Under the pieces are notes generated by a model. That model made no database searches and was not told the origin of the DNA. It worked only from the letters and a program-made list of their open reading frames with translations. 44,335 bases of DNA from Novosphingobium lindaniclasticum LE124 (GTDB lineage: Bacteria; Pseudomonadota; Alphaproteobacteria; Sphingomonadales; Sphingomonadaceae), in NCBI RefSeq assembly GCF_000445125.1, contig NZ_ATHL01000133.1, forward strand, positions 1-44,335, in the 5' to 3' direction. Each line of letters begins with the position of its first letter. Position 1 is the stretch's first letter. The translations under genes were made by a program, and so were the position numbers. Positions 25,434 through 34,072 of this stretch are shown here, one piece after another.

Positions 25434-26234
25434 CTAGGTCCCAACAGAAAAAGCCGCCGATAGCTCGAACCGATTGCCCGGGTGCGTGAGCCAAGCGTGC
25501 GATACGAGACGTCCGCGACTCCAGGTTCTGCGCGTCATCATTAGCACTGGTTCTCCTTCAGCGAGGCCCAGCATTGTTCGCATGGCTGTATCCGGCATCG
25601 CCGCGCACACCCGGTGCTCTACTCGCTCGAGCGGGGCAACACGTGTCAGATATTCATTCGGCGTCGAGGCGCTGAAATCCCTCTCTCCGTAGCGTGGCGC
25701 AGCAGATGCCAGCACAAAGCGCTCCTCGACCTGAATTGGGAATTCGGTCTCGTGATGGACGATAAGCGAATGGAAGAGGCGCGTGCCCAAGCCGACTTCC
25801 AGCAGAGCTGCCCTTTCCGCATCAGCCCGTATCTCGATATTATAAATGACGCGCGCGCGATAGGCGTGGCCCCTGCCGCGCACCTCCTCCGCGATGTTGC
25901 GGATCTCGATCAGCTGCCCGATCGGCCGGGGCTCGGCGACAAAGCTGCCCCGCCCCGCCCGCCGTACCACGACACCGGCCGATTGCAGTTCCCGCAACGC
26001 CCGGTTTGCGGTCATGCGCGAGACTTTGAACGTCTCGACGAGCTCGGCCTCTGACGGCGTCTGGTCGCCGGGCTTCAGGCGACCTTCCCGGATGTCCTCG
26101 AAAATGCTGTCTTTGATCGCCACATAGCGAGGTTGCTTCTCCGCACCGGCAGCGTCGACCGCGGGTTCGCCCACAGAAGCAGCTTTCGTCCGGGGAGCGG
26201 ATGCGCGGCTATGGGGGCGAGCGGGAGCATGCAT
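25434..26234 (-). CDS. GntR-family regulator of the HutC subfamily
   Basis: A 266-residue regulator. N-terminal winged HTH (about 34-100: YVAIKDSIFEDIREGRLKPGDQTPSEAELVETFKVSRMTANRALREL) and a C-terminal UTRA (chorismate-lyase fold) effector domain (EIRNIAEEVRGRGH...FPIQVEERFV...EYLTRVAPLERVEHRV...RRTWSRGRLVSHAWLTHPGNRFEL). These phrases are close to HutC, the histidine-utilisation repressor that responds to urocanate. No hut genes are present here. The start is uncertain: no ribosome-binding site is visible at the ATG (26234), and the first 30 residues are low-complexity. Its likely target is the site at 21227-21236. Confidence 0.85.
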   Translation of the reverse strand: MHAPARPHSRASAPRTKAASVGEPAVDAAGAEKQPRYVAIKDSIFEDIREGRLKPGDQTPSEAELVETFKVSRMTANRALRELQSAGVVVRRAGRGSFVAEPRPIGQLIEIRNIAEEVRGRGHAYRARVIYNIEIRADAERAALLEVGLGTRLFHSLIVHHETEFPIQVEERFVLASAAPRYGERDFSASTPNEYLTRVAPLERVEHRVCAAMPDTAMRTMLGLAEGEPVLMMTRRTWSRGRLVSHAWLTHPGNRFELSAAFSVGT

Positions 26235-26314
26235 CAAATGACTATACAGGTGGGGGCGAGCAAGTCCCAGTCATTCAAACAGGAAATCACCAGCGAGAGC
26301 CGAGGCGTGCGTGA

Positions 26315-26752
26315 TCAATGCCGCGCGAAGACCTTCTGGCCCGAACTGCCGAACGACACCACCGCATAGGGTTGGCGGGCGGCGCCTGCCACTTCCATGC
26401 CCTCCGAGCCGATCGGCATCCCCGCCACCGCAATGCCTCTGACGCCTACGGGACGGGTTGCCAGCAGGCGCTTGATATCGGCGACCGGGACATGGCCCTC
26501 GATCAGATAGCCATCAACCATCGCGCTGTGGCAGGATGCCAGCGTGCCCGGCATGCCGGCCCTCCGCTGAAGCGCCCCGCGCGACGCATCGTCGCGCATG
26601 ACGACCGTGCGGCCCAGCTTCGCGCGAAGCGCCTGGGCCCACTTCTCACAGCATCCACAACCCGGGTCCCGGTGGACGACGACATCATTCGCCGCAAGCG
26701 CTGCGCCGGGCAGGGCGAGGAACAGCAAGGCGGCAGAAAGACGGGTCTTCAT
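26315..26752 (-). CDS. DUF411 protein, CopG-like periplasmic copper protein
   Basis: A 145-residue exported protein: signal peptide (1-21), then a thioredoxin-like DUF411 domain with H27-R-D-P-G-C32-G-C-C35 and a second cluster LASCHSAMVDGYLIEGHVP. The family includes CopG proteins, which bind several copper ions through the CxCC cysteines and conserved His/Met residues and may do redox chemistry on copper. It closes the minus-strand operon aldehyde dehydrogenase - alcohol dehydrogenase - copA - copB - MFS, 68 bases after the MFS gene. Confidence 0.85.
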   Translation of the reverse strand: MKTRLSAALLFLALPGAALAANDVVVHRDPGCGCCEKWAQALRAKLGRTVVMRDDASRGALQRRAGMPGTLASCHSAMVDGYLIEGHVPVADIKRLLATRPVGVRGIAVAGMPIGSEGMEVAGAARQPYAVVSFGSSGQKVFARH

Positions 26753-26820
26753 GAACGGCTCCCGGAAGCATGCGATAGGGTTCCTAATGATCTATACGCA
26801 TTGATGCCCCCTACCCCTCA

Positions 26821-28062
26821 TCACGCTGAAGATTTCACGATGGCGCGCGGCCTCCAGGCGAGCGGCAAGGACACAAGCAGCGCCAGCGACAGACCACCAA
26901 TCCCCCACAAGACTAAGTGCTGCGCCCCGGGAGCGACGACGGCGATCGCCAGCGGCGCGAGCGCCTGCCCGATGCTGGCGGCGGAATGCTGGAGACCGAG
27001 CTTCAGACCCGAAGGGGCTGCCGCACCGCTGATCCAGAAGCTGGTGACCAATCGAAGGGTTGCCGAGCTCCAGCCGGCAGCAACGATGATCCCACTGAGT
27101 TCGGCCATGCTCGCGGCGACAGGGAACAGGAAGAGCGCCGCAGCCAGCAGGCCGAGCGTCAGCCCCGCAAGCCGCCTCGGCATGGTCACCAGCCAATCGA
27201 GCCTCGCATGGAAGATCTGTGCTGCCAGCATGCCCAATCCGCAGAGACTGAGCATCCAGGCGATCTCTTCGCGGCTCAGCGAAATGACGCTCCGCGTCAC
27301 CAGGAGATTGACATGCATCGCCGCCAGCCCGCCGCCCGCGACGATCGTGACGAAAAGCAGGATGAGCGTCGCGCCGAGCGTCGGCGCGGGCAGGTCTCCG
27401 CCATCGATGCAAGGTGCACACCAGCGCGGCAGACGCACGGCGCAAAGCGCCGCCCCGACGGCACCGATGCCGAAAGCGAGGATCATGAGGGGAGCGCGGG
27501 GCAGGATCGCGGCCGAGACCTCCGCCACCAGCGGACCGGCGAGATCGCCCAGAAACAAGAAGGCGGTCAGCCAGGTGAAGCGCCGCGCCTGGTCCGCGCG
27601 CTCGTTTGCGGCAAAGCTCGCGCAGAGCAAGCCCAACGGTATGATGGCGGCCGACGCCATCCCCGCCACCAGGCGCAATGCATAAAGCTCAGGCAGCCCG
27701 ACGAGGCCGATCGGCGCGGTCACCAGGGCGAGGATGACCAGCGCTGCGCGCAACATCGCCCGATAGTCGACCCGGTCCGCGATCCAGCCCCAGAGCGGCG
27801 CCGCCAGCAAGGCTGCCAGGGGATGGACCGCGGTCAGGCTCGCGACATGAAAATCATGAGCGCTTGACGATAGCGCGCCACGAGCCGGGTCGACCAGTGC
27901 CGGAAGGAAGGCGAGAATGGCCGTCTGTCCCGCCGACGCCGCAGCCGCCGCGAGCAACAAGACGAAAAAGGAGGCCGGCCAGCGACCGTTGGCTTGCGAT
28001 CCAGCCTTGTCACGCGGCGCGTTCGCGGTCGACCCCTCGAGTGGCCATCCGCGGATCACCAC
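26821..28062 (-). CDS. MFS transporter
   Basis: A 413-residue transporter with about twelve hydrophobic helices and the MFS loop motif APLWGWIADRVDYR (between helices 2 and 3). The substrate is unknown. It starts with a GTG overlapping the copB stop by 7 bases, so it belongs to the copper operon; placement directly after copB suggests metal or metal-complex export. The first 28 residues are hydrophilic and the true start could be somewhat downstream. Confidence 0.85.
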   Translation of the reverse strand: MVIRGWPLEGSTANAPRDKAGSQANGRWPASFFVLLLAAAAASAGQTAILAFLPALVDPARGALSSSAHDFHVASLTAVHPLAALLAAPLWGWIADRVDYRAMLRAALVILALVTAPIGLVGLPELYALRLVAGMASAAIIPLGLLCASFAANERADQARRFTWLTAFLFLGDLAGPLVAEVSAAILPRAPLMILAFGIGAVGAALCAVRLPRWCAPCIDGGDLPAPTLGATLILLFVTIVAGGGLAAMHVNLLVTRSVISLSREEIAWMLSLCGLGMLAAQIFHARLDWLVTMPRRLAGLTLGLLAAALFLFPVAASMAELSGIIVAAGWSSATLRLVTSFWISGAAAPSGLKLGLQHSAASIGQALAPLAIAVVAPGAQHLVLWGIGGLSLALLVSLPLAWRPRAIVKSSA

Positions 28063-29042
28063 CAGGCGCGCAAGCCGATCACCAGCCTGTGTTCGGAAGG
28101 CCCTTCCCCGCGCAGGCGACGGAAATCGGCCGTGCCGTCAAATGCGCGCTCCCAGACGAAGCCGATATAGGGCGCGAACTTGCGCGACACCTCGTAGCGC
28201 AACCGTCCGCTCAGCTCGACATTGCTGAAGCCGCTGCCGAGCTGCCGATCGCTCGACCGCTTCGAATAGATATTGGTCTCCACCTGCGGCGTAAGGATCA
28301 ACCGATTGGTGAACAAGACCTCATAGGACGCCTTGGCGCGCGCCGCGAGACGCCCATCGGTTCCTACATAGCCGGTGAGCTGGACGTCGAACCAATAGGG
28401 CGCCAGTCCCTCGACGCCGGCGGCCAGCCAGGTGGTCGCACCCTTGCCGAGATCCTGCCTGACCCCGAGCAGCGTGCCCCAGAACGGGTTCTTGCTGTGC
28501 CACCACAGCGCCTCGACGCTGCTCTCCGGATCGAGACGTTGGTCGCGGGAGTTCTTGAGCCCCTGGCTGCGCAGCCAGAGCTTGTCATTGTCCTGACCCT
28601 TGGTGACGAGCACGGTCCAGCCCACGCCCTGACCCTCGTTGCCGCTGGTGAACTCAAGCTCATCGACAAGTATCTTGGGGATTGAGAGCTTGTCGGCCAT
28701 CTCATAGTCCGGCAGCGTCGAGTTGCGGTAGCCGTCGGCATAATCGTCCGAGTTGCGCGCGTCCGGCGGGGCCTGGCCGCCCTGCATCGAGCCCATGTCC
28801 ATCGTGGCGCCGTTACCGGACGCCTTCGTGTCGGTCATATCCATGCCCGGCATGTCCATGCCCGCATGGTCCTGAGAGCCTTGCGCGGAAGGGGTGTGCT
28901 GAGCGGGAGTGGCCGTTTGGGCAGGGGTGGCGGCGGGCGACGGGGGCGAGGCATCCTGCGCGAGGGCGGGAGCCGTGATCGCCGGCGCCAGGAAGAGGGC
29001 AGCGCCAAGAGCGATGCCGCGCGAGGGGAAAATCCGGATCAT
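28056..29042 (-). CDS. copB: Outer-membrane copper-resistance protein CopB (copy 2)
   Basis: A 328-residue CopB protein from the ATG at 29042, overlapping the copA stop as ATGA. Signal peptide (1-28, ALA|QDASPP), then a Met/Asp-rich linker (HAGMDMPGMDMTD, MDMGSMQGG) that is shorter than in copy 1. The C-terminal CopB barrel (LRYEVSRKFAPYIGFVWERAFDGTAD) ends in LRAWW. It works with CopA to sequester or move copper in the outer envelope. Clear divergence from copy 1 argues for two independent acquisitions and not a recent duplication. Confidence 0.93.
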   Translation of the reverse strand: MIRIFPSRGIALGAALFLAPAITAPALAQDASPPSPAATPAQTATPAQHTPSAQGSQDHAGMDMPGMDMTDTKASGNGATMDMGSMQGGQAPPDARNSDDYADGYRNSTLPDYEMADKLSIPKILVDELEFTSGNEGQGVGWTVLVTKGQDNDKLWLRSQGLKNSRDQRLDPESSVEALWWHSKNPFWGTLLGVRQDLGKGATTWLAAGVEGLAPYWFDVQLTGYVGTDGRLAARAKASYEVLFTNRLILTPQVETNIYSKRSSDRQLGSGFSNVELSGRLRYEVSRKFAPYIGFVWERAFDGTADFRRLRGEGPSEHRLVIGLRAWW

Positions 29043-30745
29043 GCGACCACCACCTCCCGGAACATGCCGGCCGCCATGTGATAGAGCAGATGGCAGTGGA
29101 AGGCCCATCGGCCCATGGCGTCGGCGGTGACGCGGAAGCTCACCCGCTGGGCGGGCTGGACCACGACCGTATGCTTGCGGACCTGGAAGGCGCCGTCCGG
29201 GCCTTCGACATCGCTCCACATGCCGTGCAGATGCATCGGATGCGCCATCATCGTGTCGTTGACGAAGGTGACGCGCAGCCGCTCGTTTGGCTTGAAATGA
29301 AGCGGCCTGGAATCGTTGAGCTTGATGCCGTCGAGCGACCAGATGAACCGTTCCATATTGCCCGTCAGATGCAGCTCGATGTCGCGCTCGGGCTCGCGCG
29401 GGTCGGGATCGCCGCCCGGCGTGCGCAGATCGGCCAGCGTCAGCACGCGCCAGCCGCGCCCGCGCAGCCCGGCGCCGGGATCGTCGAGATTGGTGCGCGG
29501 ATAGTCGACGCGCATGTCGGTATTGGCGCCATATTCGGTGCGGGCGTGCCGTGCCCTGGCCGGCATCTCGGTCATGCCGTGCCCGGCATGCGCGTCGCCT
29601 CCCATTGCGCCCATCGTCGCCATCGCGCCCATCATGTCGACCGGCTCGAGCCAGGTCCGGGCATCGAGCGGCGGCACGGCTGCCGCCATGCCCGGGGCCG
29701 GTGCGATCGTGCCACGCGCATAGCCGCTCCGATCGATCGCCTGCGCGAAGATGGTGCGGGCGCCGCCCTCGGGCATGGTGAACTCGACGTCGTAGGTCTC
29801 GCCCGGGCCGATCCGGAATTCCTCGACCGTGACCGGCTCGACCGGCTGCCCGTCGGTCGATACGACCGTCAGCTCGACCCCGGGGATCCGCACGTCGAAG
29901 AACGTCGCCGTCCCCGCGCCGACGAAGCGCAGGCGCACGCGCTCGCCGGGCGCGGCGATACCGGTCCAGTTGCCGGCGGGCGGCGCGCCGTTCATCAGAT
30001 AGGTGTAGGTCGCGGCAGAGACATCGCTGTAGTCGGTCGGGTTCATCCGCGAGCTGTTCCACATCCGCCGCCGCTCGAGCGCCTTGCCCAAGCCCATGGT
30101 GCCGACATCCTTGAGGAAATCGCCGGCGGTCGGCTGCGCAAAATTATAGTAGCTGCTCTGCTTCTTGAGATTGAGGAAGATCTGCAGCGGCGGCTCGTCC
30201 GACCAGTCGCTGAGCACGATGCAATAGTCGCGATCGGGCGCCCGCGCCGTCGGCACCTGTTTTGGCTCCACGATGATCGCTCCATAGAGTCCCGTCTGCT
30301 CGGCGAGCGTGTGAGCGTGATACCAGTAGGTTCCGCTCTGGCGGACCTCGAAGCGATAGGTGAAGGTCTCGCCCGGCGCGATGCCGGCAAAGCTGATGCC
30401 GGGCACGCCGTCCATCTCCGCCGGCACGATGATGCCGTGCCAATGGATGCTCGACATCTCCTTGAGGCCGTTGCGTACGCGCAGCGTGACCGTGTCGCCT
30501 TCGCGCAGGCGCAGGACCGGCGCGGGCACGCTGCCGTTCACGGCGGTCGCGATACGGCGTTTGCCGGTGAAGTTGACCGGCAGCTCGGCGATCTCGAGGT
30601 CGAACTCGGTCCCGCTCAGCTCAGCGGGCAAGGTTGGTGCGGATCGCGCGAGAAGCGCCGGGGCGAAACCGGCGACCGCGCCGCCGATCGCCAGCCCCTG
30701 GACGAAACGGCGCCGCGCGATCGGCCGGATATGTAAGGGAGACAT
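29039..30745 (-). CDS. copA: Multicopper oxidase CopA/PcoA (copy 2), Tat-exported
   Basis: A 568-residue multicopper oxidase. The start at 30745 gives a twin-arginine leader (IARRRFVQGLAIGGAV, about 9-24); an in-frame start 114 bases earlier lies inside the dehydrogenase gene and is less likely. Copper motifs: HWHG (101-104), HAHTLAEQ, HPMHLHGMW and HCHLLYHMAAGM at the C-terminus. The Met-rich insert is short (MMGAMATMGAMGGDAHAGHGM) compared with copy 1. It probably oxidises Cu(I) in the periplasm. It lies 25 bases after the alcohol dehydrogenase gene, in one operon. Confidence 0.95.
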   Translation of the reverse strand: MSPLHIRPIARRRFVQGLAIGGAVAGFAPALLARSAPTLPAELSGTEFDLEIAELPVNFTGKRRIATAVNGSVPAPVLRLREGDTVTLRVRNGLKEMSSIHWHGIIVPAEMDGVPGISFAGIAPGETFTYRFEVRQSGTYWYHAHTLAEQTGLYGAIIVEPKQVPTARAPDRDYCIVLSDWSDEPPLQIFLNLKKQSSYYNFAQPTAGDFLKDVGTMGLGKALERRRMWNSSRMNPTDYSDVSAATYTYLMNGAPPAGNWTGIAAPGERVRLRFVGAGTATFFDVRIPGVELTVVSTDGQPVEPVTVEEFRIGPGETYDVEFTMPEGGARTIFAQAIDRSGYARGTIAPAPGMAAAVPPLDARTWLEPVDMMGAMATMGAMGGDAHAGHGMTEMPARARHARTEYGANTDMRVDYPRTNLDDPGAGLRGRGWRVLTLADLRTPGGDPDPREPERDIELHLTGNMERFIWSLDGIKLNDSRPLHFKPNERLRVTFVNDTMMAHPMHLHGMWSDVEGPDGAFQVRKHTVVVQPAQRVSFRVTADAMGRWAFHCHLLYHMAAGMFREVVVA

Positions 30746-30770
30746 GAACTGTACTTTCGCGAAGTCGGCT

Positions 30771-31796
30771 TCAGGCGAGGTCGAGGACGATCCGGCCCTC
30801 GATGTCGCCATGATGCATGCGGGAGAAGACGTCGTTGATGTTCTCCAGCTTGTCTGCATGGACCGTGGCCTTGACCTTGCCCTCGCCGGCGAACGCCAGT
30901 GCCTCGAGCAGATCGAGCCGCGTGCCGACGATCGAGCCGCGCACGGTAATGCCGTTCAGCACGGTGTCGAAGATCGACAACGGGAAGTCGCCCGGCGGCA
31001 GGCCGTTGAGCGCGACCGTGCCGCCGCGCCGGACCATGCCGAGCGCCTGCTGGAACGCCTTGGGCGAAACGGCGGTCACCAGCGCCCCGTGCGCGCCGCC
31101 AATGGCTTTCTTGAGCGCTGCCGAAGGGTCCTCGTTGCGCGCGTTGACCGTCAGTGTGGCGCCAAGGCGTGTAGCGAGGTCGAGCTTGCTATCGTCGATG
31201 TCGACCGCGGCCACATTGAGACCCATGGCTCGGGCATATTGCACCGCCATGTGGCCGAGCCCGCCAATGCCGGAGACGACCACCCACTCGCCGGGTCGGG
31301 CCTCGGTGGCCTTCAATCCCTTGTAGACGGTGACGCCCGCGCAGAGGATCGGCGCAATGTCGAGGAAGTCGACATTGTCGGGAAGGTGACCAACATAGTT
31401 GGGATCGGCGAGGACATATTCGGCAAAGCTGCCATTGACCGAATAGCCGGTGTTCTGCTGTTCGTGGCAAAGCGTCTCCCAGCCACCCAGGCAATGCACG
31501 CAGTGCCCGCAGGCGGTGTAGAGCCAGGGCACACCGACCCGGTCGCCTTCCTTCACATGGGTGACGCCGGCACCAACGGCGGCGACATGCCCGACGCCCT
31601 CATGGCCAGGAATGAAGGGCGGGTTGGGCTTGACCGGCCAGTCCCCTTCTGCCGCGTGCAGGTCGGTATGGCACACGCCGGTTGCCGCAATCTTGACCAG
31701 GACCTGCCCGGGGCCGACCGTCGGGATCGGCGCGTCCTCGATGACCAGGGGCTTGCCAAATTCGCGGACGACCGCCGCCTTCATGGTTTTCGCCAT
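30771..31796 (-). CDS. adhP: Zinc-dependent alcohol dehydrogenase (AdhP/AdhA type)
   Basis: A 341-residue medium-chain NAD-dependent alcohol dehydrogenase. Catalytic zinc ligands C42 (GVCHTDLH), H65-E66 (GHEGVGH) and a Cys near 150; structural zinc C96, C99, C102, C110 (CGHCVHCLGGWETLC); NAD site GIGGLGHMAVQYA (about 174-186). It oxidises primary alcohols to aldehydes or the reverse. It follows the aldehyde dehydrogenase by 26 bases and precedes copA by 25, so the two enzymes share an operon with copper resistance genes. The metabolic reason is unclear. Confidence 0.92.
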   Translation of the reverse strand: MAKTMKAAVVREFGKPLVIEDAPIPTVGPGQVLVKIAATGVCHTDLHAAEGDWPVKPNPPFIPGHEGVGHVAAVGAGVTHVKEGDRVGVPWLYTACGHCVHCLGGWETLCHEQQNTGYSVNGSFAEYVLADPNYVGHLPDNVDFLDIAPILCAGVTVYKGLKATEARPGEWVVVSGIGGLGHMAVQYARAMGLNVAAVDIDDSKLDLATRLGATLTVNARNEDPSAALKKAIGGAHGALVTAVSPKAFQQALGMVRRGGTVALNGLPPGDFPLSIFDTVLNGITVRGSIVGTRLDLLEALAFAGEGKVKATVHADKLENINDVFSRMHHGDIEGRIVLDLA

Positions 31797-31822
31797 GTCC
31801 GTTTCTCCTTTTAAGCGGGGGG

Positions 31823-33343
31823 TCAGAATAGGCCGAGCGCGTGCTCGTCATAGGAGACGAGCAGATTCTTGGTCTGCTGATAATGATCGAGCATCATCCG
31901 GTGGTTTTCACGCCCGAAGCCCGATGCCTTGTATCCGCCGAAGGCGGCATGGGCGGGGTACTGATGATAGCAGTTGGTCCAGACCCGCCCGGCCTCGATC
32001 GCGCGGCCGAGCCGGTAGGCGGTGTTGCCGCTCCGGGTCCAGACGCCCGCGCCAAGACCGTAGGCGGTGTCATTGGCAAGTGCGATCGCCTCCTCGACCG
32101 TCTTGAACGTGGTGACCGACAGGACGGGACCGAAGATCTCCTCCTGGAAGATGCGCATGTGGTTCTGACCCACGAACACGGTCGGCTGCACGAAATAGCC
32201 CTGGTCGAGCGCACCGCCCGGCAGCGCCCTGGCGCCACCGACCAGACACTGCGCGCCCTCGGCCTTGCCGATATCGATATAGCCCAGGATCTTGTGGAGC
32301 TGGTCCTCCGACGCCTGCGCGCCGACCTGGACCGACGGGTCGAGCGGATCGCCCTGGCGGATCGCGGCGACGCGCGCCACGGCGCGCTCGATGAAGCGGT
32401 CGAAGATCGACACATGGATCAGGGCGCGCGACGGGCAGGTACAGACCTCGCCCTTGTTGAAGGCGAACAAAGTAAAGCCTTCGAGCGCCTTGTCGAAGAA
32501 GGCATCGTCCTCGTCGAGCACGTCCGCCATGAAGATGTTGGGCGACTTGCCGCCAAGCTCCATCGTCTGGGGGATCAGATGGTCCGCCGCGGCGTGCATG
32601 ATCTGCTTGCCGGTGACGGTCTCGCCGGTGAACGAGACCTTGGCGATGCGCGGATTGGCGGCGATCGCCTGGCCAACGGTCCGTCCCGGGCCGGTAACGA
32701 CATTGAGCACGCCGGGCGGCAGGATGTCGGCGGTGAGCTCGGCGAACATCAGCAAGGTGAGCGGCGTCTGGGATGCGGGTTTGATGACGGTGCAGTTGCC
32801 CGCCGCCAGCGCCGGGGCGATCTTCCACGCCGCCATCAGCAGCGGGAAGTTCCACGGGATGATCTGGCCGACGACGCCGAGCGGCTCGCGGAAATGATAG
32901 GCGATGGTGTCCGCATCGATCGTCGAGATGCCGCCTTCCTCCGCCCGGATGCAGCCGGCGAAGTAGCGGAAATGGTCGATCGCGAGCGGCACGTCGGCAG
33001 CGCGCGTCTCGCGGATCGGCTTGCCATTGTCGATCGTCTCGGCAAGTGCCAGCAACTCCAGATTGTCTTCGAGCCGGTCGGCGACGCGATTGAGAATCCT
33101 GGCGCGTTCGGCGGGCGCGATCCTTGCCCATTGATCCTTGGCGGCGTGCGCCGCATCGAGCGCGCGCTCGACATCTTCCGGCGTCGACAGCGCGAACTCT
33201 GCGATCTGGGCGCCATTGATCGGGCTCGTGTCGGCGAAATACTCGCCGCCCGCAGGAGCGCTCCAGCGGCCTCCGATGAAATTATCATAGCGGTGTCGGA
33301 AGGAGGCCGCCGCGTTAATGGTCCCGATCGCCTTCTCGAACAT
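31823..33343 (-). CDS. NAD-dependent aldehyde dehydrogenase (AldB/ExaC type)
   Basis: A 506-residue aldehyde dehydrogenase. Signature residues: PWNFPLLMAAWKIAPALAAGN (cofactor domain), active-site Glu in MELGGKSPNIF and catalytic Cys in NKGEVCTCPSRALI, C-terminal AFGGYKASGFGREN. The family oxidises acetaldehyde and similar aldehydes to acids. It is the first gene of the operon running to the DUF411 gene. GGAG lies upstream of the ATG. With the adjacent alcohol dehydrogenase it could run an alcohol-to-acid path or detoxify aldehydes. Confidence 0.93.
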   Translation of the reverse strand: MFEKAIGTINAAASFRHRYDNFIGGRWSAPAGGEYFADTSPINGAQIAEFALSTPEDVERALDAAHAAKDQWARIAPAERARILNRVADRLEDNLELLALAETIDNGKPIRETRAADVPLAIDHFRYFAGCIRAEEGGISTIDADTIAYHFREPLGVVGQIIPWNFPLLMAAWKIAPALAAGNCTVIKPASQTPLTLLMFAELTADILPPGVLNVVTGPGRTVGQAIAANPRIAKVSFTGETVTGKQIMHAAADHLIPQTMELGGKSPNIFMADVLDEDDAFFDKALEGFTLFAFNKGEVCTCPSRALIHVSIFDRFIERAVARVAAIRQGDPLDPSVQVGAQASEDQLHKILGYIDIGKAEGAQCLVGGARALPGGALDQGYFVQPTVFVGQNHMRIFQEEIFGPVLSVTTFKTVEEAIALANDTAYGLGAGVWTRSGNTAYRLGRAIEAGRVWTNCYHQYPAHAAFGGYKASGFGRENHRMMLDHYQQTKNLLVSYDEHALGLF

Positions 33344-33595
33344 AACCTGACTCCATCTCTATCGATGGCCTGACGGAGTAATCTCTTTGCCCGGGTGGCC
33401 TATAAGTAAGTTCCGCAGAAGGTAGTCTGGTATCGGGGTCGCGGGCTTGAGGGTCAGACACGCCAACAGAGCCGATGACTATTCATCGACTCCTGAACGT
33501 ATTCGCGCACGCCTGATCGGAATTATGCCGAGACAGGCGTTACTCGGCCGAGTCTTCTTTTGGCGAGGGCGGCGCTTGGCATTCCAATTCTGGCG

Positions 33596-33925
33596 TTACG
33601 CCCGGACGCGCTTTAGGCTCACCCAATCGCCTTTCTGAAGCGTCCCGTCCCTCACGCGGAAATGAGCATAATGGTCGTCGAAAATCTGGTCGACTTCGAC
33701 ATGACCGACAAGACGGCGGTGGCGCGGCGTTGCGTGATAGACTTCGAGTATCTGCCCGATGTGCGCGCCATCGGCCTTACCCAGGCAGGCCACTGTGCCG
33801 CCCGCATCCATACGGACGATCTTGCCGCGCATGAACAAGCTATGGCCGATACCCTGTGCGAGGAGCGGCGTGCTGCCAAAGAGCAGAAAGCCAACAGCAG
33901 CACCGACGCCAAGATGTTTTCGCAT
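33596..33925 (-). CDS. Small exported protein, paralogue of the protein at 42352; uncharacterised family
   Basis: A 109-residue protein from the ATG at 33925 (GAGGAA upstream; the TTG six codons earlier is rejected because it would overlap that site). Signal peptide (1-23, LLAQ), then QGIGHSLFMRGKIV, a Cys in VACLGKADGA, GQILEVYHATPRHRRLVGHVEVDQIFDDHYAHFRV. The paralogue at 42352 shares this layout with the same QGIGHSLFMRG and GKADGA...IFDDH blocks. I do not recognise the family. The His-rich conserved blocks and metal-gene neighbours suggest a periplasmic metal-related role. Confidence 0.75.
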   Translation of the reverse strand: MRKHLGVGAAVGFLLFGSTPLLAQGIGHSLFMRGKIVRMDAGGTVACLGKADGAHIGQILEVYHATPRHRRLVGHVEVDQIFDDHYAHFRVRDGTLQKGDWVSLKRVRA

Positions 33926-34010
33926 CGCTGTTTCCTCTGTCAAGTCAGACGCTCGGACCCGGTTTTGAAAGCTGGGAGCACGGGGCGACGCTGGGCATCG
34001 TCAAAGAACT

Positions 34011-34036
34011 GGCCCGCCGAGGGGGAACGGCGGGCC
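34011..34036 (-). terminator. Hairpin after the Met/His-rich gene (possible terminator)
   Basis: GGCCCGCCG (34011-34019) pairs perfectly with CGGCGGGCC (34028-34036) over an 8-base loop. It is about 37 bases past the stop of the gene at 34073 on the minus strand, and is followed by the T-containing AGTTCTTT. The T-tract is weak, so this is a probable but not textbook terminator. Confidence 0.55.
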
Positions 34037-34072
34037 CTCAGCCCCTGGGGTCTGTTCTCGGGGCTGGAAACC

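Noticed and set aside
29078..30736. 552-residue plus-strand frame
   Set aside because: Antisense to copA copy 2; composition only reflects the opposite strand.
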